A stretch of DNA of 64,000 nucleotides from an uncultured Lachnospiraceae bacterium (lineage in GTDB: Bacteria > Bacillota > Clostridia > Lachnospirales > Lachnospiraceae), in NCBI GenBank assembly GCA_947172645.1, contig CAMWBY010000006.1:62001-126000 (forward strand), written 5' to 3'. The position numbers and the translations under genes were made by a program. How positions within the stretch are numbered: the stretch's first letter is position 1; every line of letters begins with the position of its first letter. The notes below the pieces were generated by a model. It was not told the DNA's origin. It made no database searches and was given only the letters and a program-made list of their open reading frames with translations. Shown here one piece after another: positions 52,767-63,245 of this stretch.

Positions 52767-53971
52767 AGTTTTCCTCCTTCCCCGGAAGCGATTCCTTCGG
52801 CAATCCCCCGGAAAAGTTCCACATGCTTAAGCTCATAGCCCTTCTCCATAAAATCCGGGTCCGCGCTTGTCTTGACAATAATGACCCTGTTGGACGGGTT
52901 AACATAAATCCACTGACCATAGACGCCGATTGCCATGAATTCTCCTTCATCCCCCTCCGGCACCCACCACTGGTAACCGTAACCGATAGCGTTATAAGCA
53001 TCGTAGTTGGAGCCCGGCTTAGAATAATCTGCACTGGCGTCAAGACTGTCTTTCACCCATTCTTTTGGCAGAATCTGCTCTCCGTTATAACCTCCTTCGT
53101 TCAAATACAACCTGGCAAAACACGCATAGTCGTGCAAAGATACGCTTAATCCTCCCATGGCAAGTTCCGTACCGTTGCTCAACGTCCAGTATGCATCATG
53201 GGCCATGCCAATCTTTTTCCAAATCTTTTCTTCCATATACTCGGCCAGGCTGCGCCCGGTGGCATTCTTGATGACTTCACCCAGGATTTCTGTATTGATG
53301 CTTAAATACCTGCGGTATGTGTACGGCTCCTCCTGCACACCGTACTTTGCAATCACCTTCATCGCCGGACTTCCCATCAGCGTGCGCATGGAAAAACCGC
53401 TCATATCCGTATCCTCGTCGAAATCAATGCCGGAGGCCATCTGCAGGCAGGCTTTTATCGGTATATTCTCTAACTCCGTACCCACAAACTCCGGGATATA
53501 CTTGCCAAGCGAATCTTCCACGCTCTCCACATATCCCTCTGAAACAGCAAGCCCCATCAACGCCGACACGAAAGACTTACCCATGGAATTAGAGGAAAAA
53601 AGCGTGTCCTCATCCCCGCCCGCAAAATATTGTTCGTATTTAATCGTGTCATCCTGAATGACAAGCAGCCCGGTAGTCTTGGTGTCTTCGATGTACTCCC
53701 CTACAGGACAAGACTCGCCGTTAAAAGTGAAATTTTCCGCCAACCGTACATTGTCCTCCTTGAAGAACCGGAAAGGCTCTTCACCCTTACTGATTTTCTT
53801 CGTGGGCTGTATTTCCGGCGTATGCTGAAAAGTATAAGCCAGGTTCTCATCCTTGAAGCTCTCCAGTGAAGTACGCAGAATCTTTATCTTTTTCCCGAAA
53901 ACAATCCACAGTACAACCAACAATGCAATGACCGCAACCACCACAATCCATAATATTTTCATCTTTTTCAT
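52763..53971 (-). CDS. Membrane-anchored serine hydrolase of the class C beta-lactamase family
   Basis: 402-residue protein with an N-terminal membrane anchor (6-25) and a penicillin-binding/esterase domain. The nucleophile motif is S129-M-G-K132 in SSNSMGKSF. A Tyr-containing second motif lies near SLHDYACFARLYLNEGGY. Such proteins include esterases, D-aminopeptidases and beta-lactamase-like enzymes. The ATG at 53971 has GAAGGAG upstream and lies 43 bp past the predicted transcription start, which excludes the longer reading to 54097. Confidence 0.88.
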   Translation of the reverse strand: MKKMKILWIVVVAVIALLVVLWIVFGKKIKILRTSLESFKDENLAYTFQHTPEIQPTKKISKGEEPFRFFKEDNVRLAENFTFNGESCPVGEYIEDTKTTGLLVIQDDTIKYEQYFAGGDEDTLFSSNSMGKSFVSALMGLAVSEGYVESVEDSLGKYIPEFVGTELENIPIKACLQMASGIDFDEDTDMSGFSMRTLMGSPAMKVIAKYGVQEEPYTYRRYLSINTEILGEVIKNATGRSLAEYMEEKIWKKIGMAHDAYWTLSNGTELAMGGLSVSLHDYACFARLYLNEGGYNGEQILPKEWVKDSLDASADYSKPGSNYDAYNAIGYGYQWWVPEGDEGEFMAIGVYGQWIYVNPSNRVIIVKTSADPDFMEKGYELKHVELFRGIAEGIASGEGGKL

Positions 53972-54020
53972 AGCATCTTCTCCTTCATATTTGTTTTTGA
54001 TTGGTTTCTTTGTTATTACC

Positions 54021-54051
54021 AGAATAGACCGTACAGTAACTGTACGGTCAA
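54021..54051 (-). promoter_or_regulatory. MerR-type promoter with perfect dyad
   Basis: Minus strand TTGACC (54046-54051), a 19-bp spacer, TATTCT (54021-54026). The perfect palindrome GACCGTACAGT / ACTGTACGGTC around one base (54027-54049) fills the spacer, the classical layout activated by MerR-family proteins that twist DNA. No MerR gene is in the window. Confidence 0.85.
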
Positions 54052-54218
54052 GGGGTTTTATAATATTTATTTGTAATCTTTTTATCCCTTGAAACAAGGT
54101 GCATACTCAGGTACAATTAAAAAAAAGTAAATTTTCTTCGCAAATTAACTTTACGAGCTTCTCTTTGCGAACTCGAATAAGCAAAATAAGTAAAAAATCT
54201 GCCAGGAGGCGACCACCT

Positions 54219-56441
54219 TTGAAAGAGAAACGCTCCAGGACAAGACGCGTCCTATCCATAGCCATCCTCTGCGCTTTATGCGCGGTTTTATCCGGATATG
54301 GCATATATATGAACCGGAACAACCCTGTTCCAAAACAGGATGAAGACGGTTATTACCTGCTGCGCACAAAAAAAGATTTCGCATGGTTTATCTCGACGGC
54401 CAACGACACAGACCAAGGCGTCAACGTGCGCCTTGCCGCAGACTTGGTTCTGAATGATACTTCCGGCTGGGAAGACTGGGCGGATACACACCCGGATAAC
54501 GGATACGCACCTGTCGTCAAATACAGCGGACATTTCGACGGCAACGGCTATTCCCTGATAGGTTACCATGCCAGATACAAAGACTGGCTTGCCTCCATCT
54601 TCACCACTCTGGAAGAAGATGCCTTAATCACGAACCTCCATATTCGAAACTCCACTTTTCATACTACTTACAAAGACAGTTCCTATACCGACAGTGACGG
54701 AAGCACCGATGTAGCTACCGCCTCTGCGCTCTGCCACTCCAACTACGGAACCATTAAAGGGTGCGATGTAGAGGCAAAGGTATCGGGCGCCTGGAGTGCG
54801 GCCGGAATCGCCGCCGTCAATTACGGGCAGATAACAGACTGCCGTTTTGCGGGAAGTATCGACGCAGGGTTGGACCAGACTACCGAGATGCCGGAAAACG
54901 GCTTGGTAACCGATACTCTGTATGCAGGCGGCATCTGCCGCTACAATGAGGGTTCCATCACAAACTGTATCAACGAAGGGACAATCACTCTCCACACCTT
55001 ACCCGACGGCCTCTATATCCATACATATGCCGCAGGAGGCATCGTCGGCAGGGTGGCGAAGAACGGAACCGTCGAGGCTTGCCAAAATACAGGGAAAGTT
55101 GAATCCGTCCAGCTTGCGGGCGGCATCGCCGGAGCCAGTTGGGGCTCCATAAAAGGATGTGCAAACAGCGGCAATGTCCATGTAGAACAGGCGGACAGGG
55201 ACTATACGGAATCCTTGATTTGTGCAGGCATCTGCGCCTCCAACGGCGGCACGACGGACACCTGCCTGAACACAGGCCCCGTCACCATCAACCAAGAATT
55301 CCTCAGTTTTTACGCGCCTATCTACGGCATTGCCTGCAATACAATCAATCCCTCGGACGGCGTCACACAAAACTGCTACTATCTCAAAGAAAACGCTGCG
55401 CAAGACTACAGACAGGCGGGCGTATACAAACTGTCTGCTTCAGACAGCGCGGATTTTGCCGCATATCTTGCCGGAAAGAAACAGATACAAGACGTAGACA
55501 CCTGGGAACTCCTTACCTCCCTGCCAGACTATCCCGGGACGGATAGGGACGACTATATCCGCCTTGGATTCGGCCCCGCCAAAGACATAACCTATGAATC
55601 GGCGCCGGGCGACACACTCTGGGACATCGCGGAGCGATTTTACGGGCAGGGCCGTCTCTATGGACTTCTGGAACGCGCCGGAAACCCTGAAAACGCCCTG
55701 TCTGACAATGCGCTCGCACCAGGCGAGCAAATCAGGATACCCCACAAAGACTATTACCTGCTCTGTCCCAATGACGAAGAGGGATTCACCTGGTCATATT
55801 GCAGGCTTCCCTCCGGCGAATCATGTCCCACACGCTACGCCGCCGCCAAGCCCATCGACTGGTACTATGGAAATATGTACTTCGACGCCAACGCCGGTTT
55901 AGATACCATGTGGCCCAAGGACAAAGAAGCCGGACAGGACGCCGCGGCCGCTGATATCCGCATTTTCTACCGTCTGGACCATAATCCCGACGGAGACTTT
56001 TTCGCCAATGATTGGGAAGCCGTCCAGGACAGTATCCGGCAAAGCGCCAAAACGTACTGTAAAGACGCCATAGACAGCCTTCTCTTCTGCCGCTATACTC
56101 TTGATAACGGCGAAAGTCTCTATGGTTATTCTTTCCGCCTGCACAGACAGGACGGCACCTTAAAATGCGCCGTATTCTATCGGTTAAATGAGGGATTATT
56201 GGCAGAATTTATCGGTGTGGAACCTATAACAGAAGACGAGCACGTCTTGGAACGGGTGCGCTACCTGGCCGCAAGAATCGACAATGCCTGTGTGATTAAA
56301 GAAAGCCAATATGATTTAGAAACATTCTACGGGAAAGAGGGCTGGAATTTTCCGCAACTGCATAATCCCTTTGCCGTCGCGCTTAAATACAGCAAAGATG
56401 CGGAATGCAGCTCTTACATGCTTTTTACCGGGGCGCAATAG
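54219..56441 (+). CDS. Membrane-anchored surface protein with GLUG-like repeats and LysM
   Basis: 740-residue protein: basic N-terminus, one membrane helix (about 10-31), then a long extracellular part. Residues 90-400 show Gly/Asn-rich right-handed repeats (GGIVGRVAKNGTVEACQNTGKV, here spread over about 22 positions, and similar AGGI...C.N.G units). A LysM peptidoglycan-binding domain follows (about 457-510, APGDTLWDIAERFYG), then a C-terminal domain of unknown type. The start is TTG at 54219, 9 bp behind AGGAGG; the GTG at 54099 lacks a site. Convergent with eno. Confidence 0.82.
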   Translation: MKEKRSRTRRVLSIAILCALCAVLSGYGIYMNRNNPVPKQDEDGYYLLRTKKDFAWFISTANDTDQGVNVRLAADLVLNDTSGWEDWADTHPDNGYAPVVKYSGHFDGNGYSLIGYHARYKDWLASIFTTLEEDALITNLHIRNSTFHTTYKDSSYTDSDGSTDVATASALCHSNYGTIKGCDVEAKVSGAWSAAGIAAVNYGQITDCRFAGSIDAGLDQTTEMPENGLVTDTLYAGGICRYNEGSITNCINEGTITLHTLPDGLYIHTYAAGGIVGRVAKNGTVEACQNTGKVESVQLAGGIAGASWGSIKGCANSGNVHVEQADRDYTESLICAGICASNGGTTDTCLNTGPVTINQEFLSFYAPIYGIACNTINPSDGVTQNCYYLKENAAQDYRQAGVYKLSASDSADFAAYLAGKKQIQDVDTWELLTSLPDYPGTDRDDYIRLGFGPAKDITYESAPGDTLWDIAERFYGQGRLYGLLERAGNPENALSDNALAPGEQIRIPHKDYYLLCPNDEEGFTWSYCRLPSGESCPTRYAAAKPIDWYYGNMYFDANAGLDTMWPKDKEAGQDAAAADIRIFYRLDHNPDGDFFANDWEAVQDSIRQSAKTYCKDAIDSLLFCRYTLDNGESLYGYSFRLHRQDGTLKCAVFYRLNEGLLAEFIGVEPITEDEHVLERVRYLAARIDNACVIKESQYDLETFYGKEGWNFPQLHNPFAVALKYSKDAECSSYMLFTGAQ

Positions 56442-56464
56442 TTATGCGTCCCGGTGTCAAAAAT

Positions 56465-57901
<1,437 letters not shown>

Positions 57902-57909
57902 TCAAAGAC

Positions 57910-57961
57910 AAACCTCCTGTGCACAACTGCTTTTGAAAAGTAGTATGCGCACAGGAGGTTT
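57910..57961 (-). terminator. Long perfect-stem terminator after the lipoprotein gene
   Basis: AAACCTCCTGTGC (57910-57922) and GCACAGGAGGTTT (57949-57961) form a 13-bp stem with a second inner stem (ACT.CTTTT/AAAAG.AGT). It separates the export cluster from eno and may work in both directions. Confidence 0.7.
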
Positions 57962-57967
57962 ATTTTA

Positions 57968-58828
57968 TCACTGTATTCCAAAATCTATTTCCTTAATAAT
58001 ATGATTGCCAAGAATCCCTCCGTTTTTCGTCACTTCCACTTCGCACTCCTGCACCCTGTCCCACTCGCTTCCCTTACAGTGCAGGGTAACTATTGTGCCT
58101 TCTTCATTCTCCACGCCGTCTATGCATTCAAACATACAGCGGTTCGTATCGCCCGCCTCAAAACAGAAGCTGTCCGTCTCCGGATAATAGATTTCTTCCA
58201 GGCTCCTGTTTCCCTTGGCCAGGATTTCATCATAGGTAAGTCCTACCTTCTCAAGCAAAAAGGTATTCACATCCTCCCTGGCCACCGCAACAAAATCCGT
58301 CTCCAGCCCTTCCCTGCCATATCTGTCCAGGAATGCCGCTATCTCTTCCGGCGTCCCCTCGTGGGAAATGCCCGCGCCGCCGTAGAACACCTCCATCAAG
58401 TCAATCTGCTCCGGATTCTCCCACTCGGACAAAAGGAATCCATAGTTGGAAATATCCCGGACATACTCGGTATATACCTGCAATTCTTCTCCCGTAAGCT
58501 TCCTGTAAACAGCCGGCCCTTTACTCTCTGTTGCTTCATCCGATGCATTCTCCGTATGTGACGGTACACTCTCAACGGGCTGCCCATCGGATTCCCCCAG
58601 GCTGTTCTCCATGTCTTCCACTTCGTCGTCTCCGCCCTCTTCCTTCCAGACATCCGCGCCCTCTTCCGCCCCTTCGTCAGACACGTATGCCCCGCCCGGA
58701 AGCATATCTTCCCCTTCCTCTTCTGCCTCAGCCACCGTCTCCTGCGTCAAGTCCGTCTGTCCGGCGCCACAGCCTGCCAGAACTCCCATAGCGCCGCATA
58801 CAGATAAGGCTGCCATAAACTTCCTCAT
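57968..58828 (-). CDS. Secreted lipoprotein of unknown function, 286 residues
   Basis: Lipoprotein signal with lipobox LAGC (Cys 20), a very acidic Ser/Glu/Asp linker (about 25-105) and a folded C-terminal domain (110-286). I do not recognise the domain. It follows the FtsX-type permease by 49 bp in the same direction, so it is probably a surface partner of that export system. ATG at 58828. Confidence 0.75.
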   Translation of the reverse strand: MRKFMAALSVCGAMGVLAGCGAGQTDLTQETVAEAEEEGEDMLPGGAYVSDEGAEEGADVWKEEGGDDEVEDMENSLGESDGQPVESVPSHTENASDEATESKGPAVYRKLTGEELQVYTEYVRDISNYGFLLSEWENPEQIDLMEVFYGGAGISHEGTPEEIAAFLDRYGREGLETDFVAVAREDVNTFLLEKVGLTYDEILAKGNRSLEEIYYPETDSFCFEAGDTNRCMFECIDGVENEEGTIVTLHCKGSEWDRVQECEVEVTKNGGILGNHIIKEIDFGIQ

Positions 58829-58877
58829 ATTTATCCTCCAAACCGCATTTCATATAATTTCAGGCTCACGTTAACCC

Positions 58878-60218
58878 CTATTCATTCCTAATCGCCGCCA
58901 AAGGACTGAGCTTCATCGCTCTCCTGGCCGGGAAAAATCCCGCCACCATTCCCACAAGCACTGCAAAGAGCAGCGAAAGAAATACAAGCCATATGGGAAT
59001 GTATGAAATGCCCTGCATATATTCCTGGGCGGACTGCGCAATCTTATTGATGACCGCAGATATGCTGAAACTTAGGATTAACCCGATTACGCCGCCGATA
59101 AATCCGATAAAACCTGCTTCCATCAAAAACAAGCTGCGGATATTCCTGAGGTCGCATCCTAAGACTTTCATGACGCCAATCTCCTTCGTCCGCTCATAGA
59201 TGGACATCATCATCGTATTGGTGATGCCAATCGCCGCCACGAACAAAGATACCGCACCGATTCCGCCCAGCACAGCCTGGATATACCCCATGGTTTTCTG
59301 CTCCGACTCCACCCACTCCGTCTGGCTGTATACATTGTAGCCTAAATCCTTTAAATAAGTCTGCACTTCCATCACATTGTCCATGCTGTCCACATTGACC
59401 TGCAGCTCGTTATAGAATATCTCCTTATATGGTTTCCCTGTCTTCGTGCTTGGCTGACCAGGAATCACCTTATTCTTAAACATCTTCTTAAGCTGTGGAA
59501 GAAGCTGCTCCAAATCGCAGAATGTATACCAACCATACTGGGACCAGTTTCCCTCCTCCGGAGATTTCTCCACGCCGCACGTCTCAATCATATATTTCTT
59601 CGGCGGCGGAATCGTCTGTCCGTCCTCCGTGGTGCCTCCCGACGAGTAATATGCATCCATATCGAATATAATAAAAATCGGGTCTCTCATCAAGTCAATA
59701 TCGGGAAGCACGCCTGTCTGCCAGTAATTGCCGACATTCCCTTTGGAACTGGAAAAATTCTGCAGCACTTCACAGCCATAGAAAAATTTAAGCTGTTCAT
59801 CCTCGCCGGGAAGCTGCCCTTCTCCGACTTCTATCCCCATTTCGGTATAAGCCTCTTTCGGCATGGAGCGGATTTGCAGATAACCCTCATAGCTCCCATA
59901 TTTGGCAAGGGCCGACATCTGAAGCACCGGATACACCGATTCCACATGGGCAATCTCCTTAATCTCCTGCACCAGTTTATCATCGAGCCGCTTCTCATCT
60001 TCCCCGTCGCCGCCCCATGATTCCTGCACCGTAATCTGTTTTAAGCTTCCGTAAGACTCGTACTGCTTCAACAAAGAACGGCTAAGTCCTAACCCCAGGG
60101 AAACCATGACCACGATAGACGCTACGCCGATGACAACGCCAAGGACCGTCAGCACTGTCCTCACTTTTCTTTTCCACAAATTACTGCTGCTCATACGCAG
60201 CAAATCCAGGAATTTCAT
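58878..60218 (-). CDS. FtsX/MacB-type ABC exporter permease
   Basis: 446-residue MacB-like permease: one N-terminal helix (about 20-42, VRTVLTVLGVVIGVASIVVMV), a large extracellular domain (45-310), then three C-terminal helices and the ending SPLAAIRNE. The ATG at 60218 has AAGGAGA upstream; the 30 extra residues to 60308 are rejected. Belongs with the ATPase at 62314 and the secreted protein between them. Confidence 0.93.
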   Translation of the reverse strand: MKFLDLLRMSSSNLWKRKVRTVLTVLGVVIGVASIVVMVSLGLGLSRSLLKQYESYGSLKQITVQESWGGDGEDEKRLDDKLVQEIKEIAHVESVYPVLQMSALAKYGSYEGYLQIRSMPKEAYTEMGIEVGEGQLPGEDEQLKFFYGCEVLQNFSSSKGNVGNYWQTGVLPDIDLMRDPIFIIFDMDAYYSSGGTTEDGQTIPPPKKYMIETCGVEKSPEEGNWSQYGWYTFCDLEQLLPQLKKMFKNKVIPGQPSTKTGKPYKEIFYNELQVNVDSMDNVMEVQTYLKDLGYNVYSQTEWVESEQKTMGYIQAVLGGIGAVSLFVAAIGITNTMMMSIYERTKEIGVMKVLGCDLRNIRSLFLMEAGFIGFIGGVIGLILSFSISAVINKIAQSAQEYMQGISYIPIWLVFLSLLFAVLVGMVAGFFPARRAMKLSPLAAIRNE

Positions 60219-60338
60219 AAAAATCTCCTTGAACCGCCTGCAAATTTGGGCGCAAGCATATATTTTTATGGATTGAACTCCATAATTCCGCTTTGCGAAA
60301 TCAGCCATTGCTGCGAGTGATTAGAAGTTCTTCCCACA

Positions 60339-62222
60339 CTACTCTGTTTTCCCGTCGCTTTCCGCGCTGATTTCCCCTTCTAACTCCGACAGTTCATCCG
60401 CCAACAGCTTCGCCGCCTTTTTCTTCTTGCGTATCTGCAAAAACGCAGCCACACCGCCTGCCGCCAAGGCAATCACGCCAAGCACGATGCCGATAATCAA
60501 TCCTTTCCCCGGGCCGCTCTGCTCCTCGCCCATCATACCGTCGCCCATCATGCCGTCACCTATCATCATATCGTCGCCCATTCCCATATCATCGAAAACC
60601 ATCTCCGTCACCATCAGCGTAATCGGCTTCTCCACAGACGTCACATTGCCTGCCTCGTCCTCGTAGGAAATATCCATGATAACCGTGCCGTCATCCATAG
60701 TGGCCGCAATTCCGGTTAACATAACATCTACATTCCCTGTAGCGCCCGATTGCAGGTTCCCCACGAAAGCCGACGCCTCATCGATGGAATCCGCGTGGAA
60801 TTTTACCTGGACGTTGTACAGAGTCGTCTTGCCTGTATTATAGATACTGAACATGACATTGGACTGAGAGCCTACCATGATGTCCGCCGGAACTACCTCG
60901 GGGATACTCGTATCAAAACGGCTCTCCTGCATAATCGGGATGGACACACTGGCCTTGTCAGTCAAGTCAAACATAACGCCGGAGTCATATTTCATATTGA
61001 CATCCAGCACATACGGCTTCTGCGCCAGGTCGGCCTTCGCCGTCATCTCAATCACGATATCCGCCGCCGTATCCGCCCCTATCTTATCCATGTAGACGGA
61101 ACTGGCGCCGGAAGTAGGCAGGAAGGCAGAATAGGTATTGGTCTTATCTTCCCCTTCCGTCGCCGCCTGCATATCAAACAGCACATTGGTCACAGGCAAA
61201 TCCCTGGCCGTATTCTTCACATGGATGGTCAGCGTAAATGTATCGCCCGCATAAACTTCCGCCGGGCTTGTCTCAAATCCCGTCACCACAATACGCGGCT
61301 TGGCTCCCGTAGCTTCCTGCCCGCTGCCGCCGATAATGCCGCTGCCCGGTTTACCTATCGTCTTTACATACACGGTAAGCTCCGCCGGCTCCTCACAGCG
61401 GATACCGGATTTCGTATAAGAAACTTTGAATTTCAACGGATAATACCCGGTCATCACATCGCTTCTGGCTGTGAAATGAAAGGTAAACTCCCGCCTGTTC
61501 TGCATGGCGGCTTCCTTCGTCTTGTTGCCCGGAATATAAGGTTCCGTCTGTATATAACTGGTCATGTCAGGCTCAAAAGGCCACTCCGTCACCACCGTCG
61601 AAGTCTGTGGCTCGATAATCAAATCATTCAGCTCTTCCGTGCCGAAATTAATGACCGGAAGCACGATGGATACTTTCTGCCCGTAACTTACCGTAGGCGT
61701 CTTCCAGTTGTCCCCCACCTGCAAAAATTCACTGGTCGTCAATGACACCGCCGCCACAGCGGTCGACTCCATCGTGGATTTCGTGGACGCGACATATGCC
61801 CACAATTCCGTGACCGACATTTCCGTGTTGGCAATATAATACACTGCACTGTCAAAGACTTTATGCAGGTTTTCCATCATTTTCGCATCCAGGCGGTAAC
61901 GCACCTCCAGGCTCTGCATATAGTAGAGCATGTCCTCGTCCGCCTCCGCCCTGTCATGGTCAGTAATCGCACTGTCGGAAGTACGGCTGATTGTATTCGT
62001 GCTGACGCTGTCCTTATTTTCCTCTTCATGATTCTCATCGGAAGGCCCTTCGCCGTCGGGATTGTCGGAAGTCGCCTCAACATAGGGCATCCCGCCCGGA
62101 AGCAAAGATGCCGGCCACACCGTAAACACCGCCGCCAGAGTAAACACTACGCCAGACAATAACCTGCCTGCCACCCTTCCTTTCATGGACTTTGTCTTCA
62201 CATCCCATTGTCTTCTTCTCAT
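60339..62222 (-). CDS. Secreted CARDB/COG1361-like protein with C-terminal anchor
   Basis: 627-residue protein: signal peptide (about 15-45), an Asp/Glu/Asn-rich segment, a helical part, then several beta-sandwich repeats of the NEW3/CARDB kind (for example PRIVVTGFETSPAEVYAGDTF). A Met/Gly-rich spacer follows, then a C-terminal membrane helix (about 577-597, IGIVLGVIALAAGGVAAFL) and a basic cytoplasmic end. Proteins like this are co-encoded with MacB-type exporters in Firmicutes. The ATG at 62222 or the one at 62186 may be the start. Confidence 0.78.
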   Translation of the reverse strand: MRRRQWDVKTKSMKGRVAGRLLSGVVFTLAAVFTVWPASLLPGGMPYVEATSDNPDGEGPSDENHEEENKDSVSTNTISRTSDSAITDHDRAEADEDMLYYMQSLEVRYRLDAKMMENLHKVFDSAVYYIANTEMSVTELWAYVASTKSTMESTAVAAVSLTTSEFLQVGDNWKTPTVSYGQKVSIVLPVINFGTEELNDLIIEPQTSTVVTEWPFEPDMTSYIQTEPYIPGNKTKEAAMQNRREFTFHFTARSDVMTGYYPLKFKVSYTKSGIRCEEPAELTVYVKTIGKPGSGIIGGSGQEATGAKPRIVVTGFETSPAEVYAGDTFTLTIHVKNTARDLPVTNVLFDMQAATEGEDKTNTYSAFLPTSGASSVYMDKIGADTAADIVIEMTAKADLAQKPYVLDVNMKYDSGVMFDLTDKASVSIPIMQESRFDTSIPEVVPADIMVGSQSNVMFSIYNTGKTTLYNVQVKFHADSIDEASAFVGNLQSGATGNVDVMLTGIAATMDDGTVIMDISYEDEAGNVTSVEKPITLMVTEMVFDDMGMGDDMMIGDGMMGDGMMGEEQSGPGKGLIIGIVLGVIALAAGGVAAFLQIRKKKKAAKLLADELSELEGEISAESDGKTE

Positions 62223-62313
62223 CTCTCTACCCTACTCCCTCTTAATGCTTCCGTACCGCATCCTCTTTCGTTCCCTGGAACATTCCAAACCTATACCGTC
62301 TGTCCCGCACAAT

Positions 62314-63081
62314 CTAAGAACCTGCCTCCTGCCGCGGACTCTCCTCTTTCACTGCAATCTCCTCAGGCATATCGCACCCGCGCCTGTCCTCCACCTCAAC
62401 AATCTTGCCGTCCCGAATCCGCAGTACCAAGTCTGCAAACCCGGCCAGGTAATTGTCATGGGTTACCATCACAAGCGTCTGGTTTTTCTCCCGGACAACT
62501 TTTTTCATCAGGTTCATCACCTCCACGGAGGTATTAGAATCCAAGTTGCCCGTAGGCTCATCCGCGAAGATAATCTCCGGCTCCACCACAAGCGCCCTGG
62601 CCACACCCACACGCTGCTGCTGCCCGCCGGACATCTGGTTGGGCCGGTGCTTCTTATGCTTCGTGAGTCCTACCAGGTCAAGCATCTCCTCCGCCTTGGC
62701 GTTGCGCTTCTTCTTATCCATCCCCTGGAATGTCAGCGGAAGTGCCACATTCTCAATGGCATTCATGGTACCCATCAAATTAAAAGACTGAAAAATAAAT
62801 CCGATATGTTCTCTCCTGAATGCCACCAACTGATTCTCTGTCTTGGTTTCCATATGCTCTCCCGCAATCAGAATCTCTCCCTTCGTCGGCTTCTCCAATC
62901 CCGCCAACATATTTAGGAGGGTGGACTTACCGGAACCGGAAGTTCCCACAATAGAACAGAAATCTCCCCGGTTGATGGTAAAGCTGACGCCGTTAAGCGC
63001 CCTCACCTTCGTCTCCCCGACACGGTAAATCTTATATAAGTCCTTTACCCTGATTACAGGTTCCGCCTGCCCTGTATTCAT
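62314..63081 (-). CDS. ABC exporter ATP-binding protein (MacB/LolD type)
   Basis: 255-residue ATPase with Walker A GTSGSGKST (46-54), signature MSGGQQQR, Walker [15 protein letters not shown] start at the ATG at 63081, behind AGAAGGGC; the 26 extra residues to 63159 do not resemble the family. It powers the permease at 58878, with the secreted protein gene between the two. Confidence 0.94.
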   Translation of the reverse strand: MNTGQAEPVIRVKDLYKIYRVGETKVRALNGVSFTINRGDFCSIVGTSGSGKSTLLNMLAGLEKPTKGEILIAGEHMETKTENQLVAFRREHIGFIFQSFNLMGTMNAIENVALPLTFQGMDKKKRNAKAEEMLDLVGLTKHKKHRPNQMSGGQQQRVGVARALVVEPEIIFADEPTGNLDSNTSVEVMNLMKKVVREKNQTLVMVTHDNYLAGFADLVLRIRDGKIVEVEDRRGCDMPEEIAVKEESPRQEAGS

Positions 63082-63245
63082 GAATACGCCCTTCTCCCAA
63101 CTGTAGCGCTGGCCCGGTTCCGGCACAAAGATACCGTCACCAAACCAACGCTGCATCATTCCATTATTTTATTCCCGCGAGCAATGAGCCGACCGCCGCG
63201 CATAAAACCAACTTGCGGCGGGTTTAAGCATCTGGTGAACGCCGC

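Noticed and set aside
60750..61745. 331-codon plus-strand frame opposite the CARDB-like gene
   Set aside because: Same reason; the leftward gene has signal peptide, repeats and anchor.
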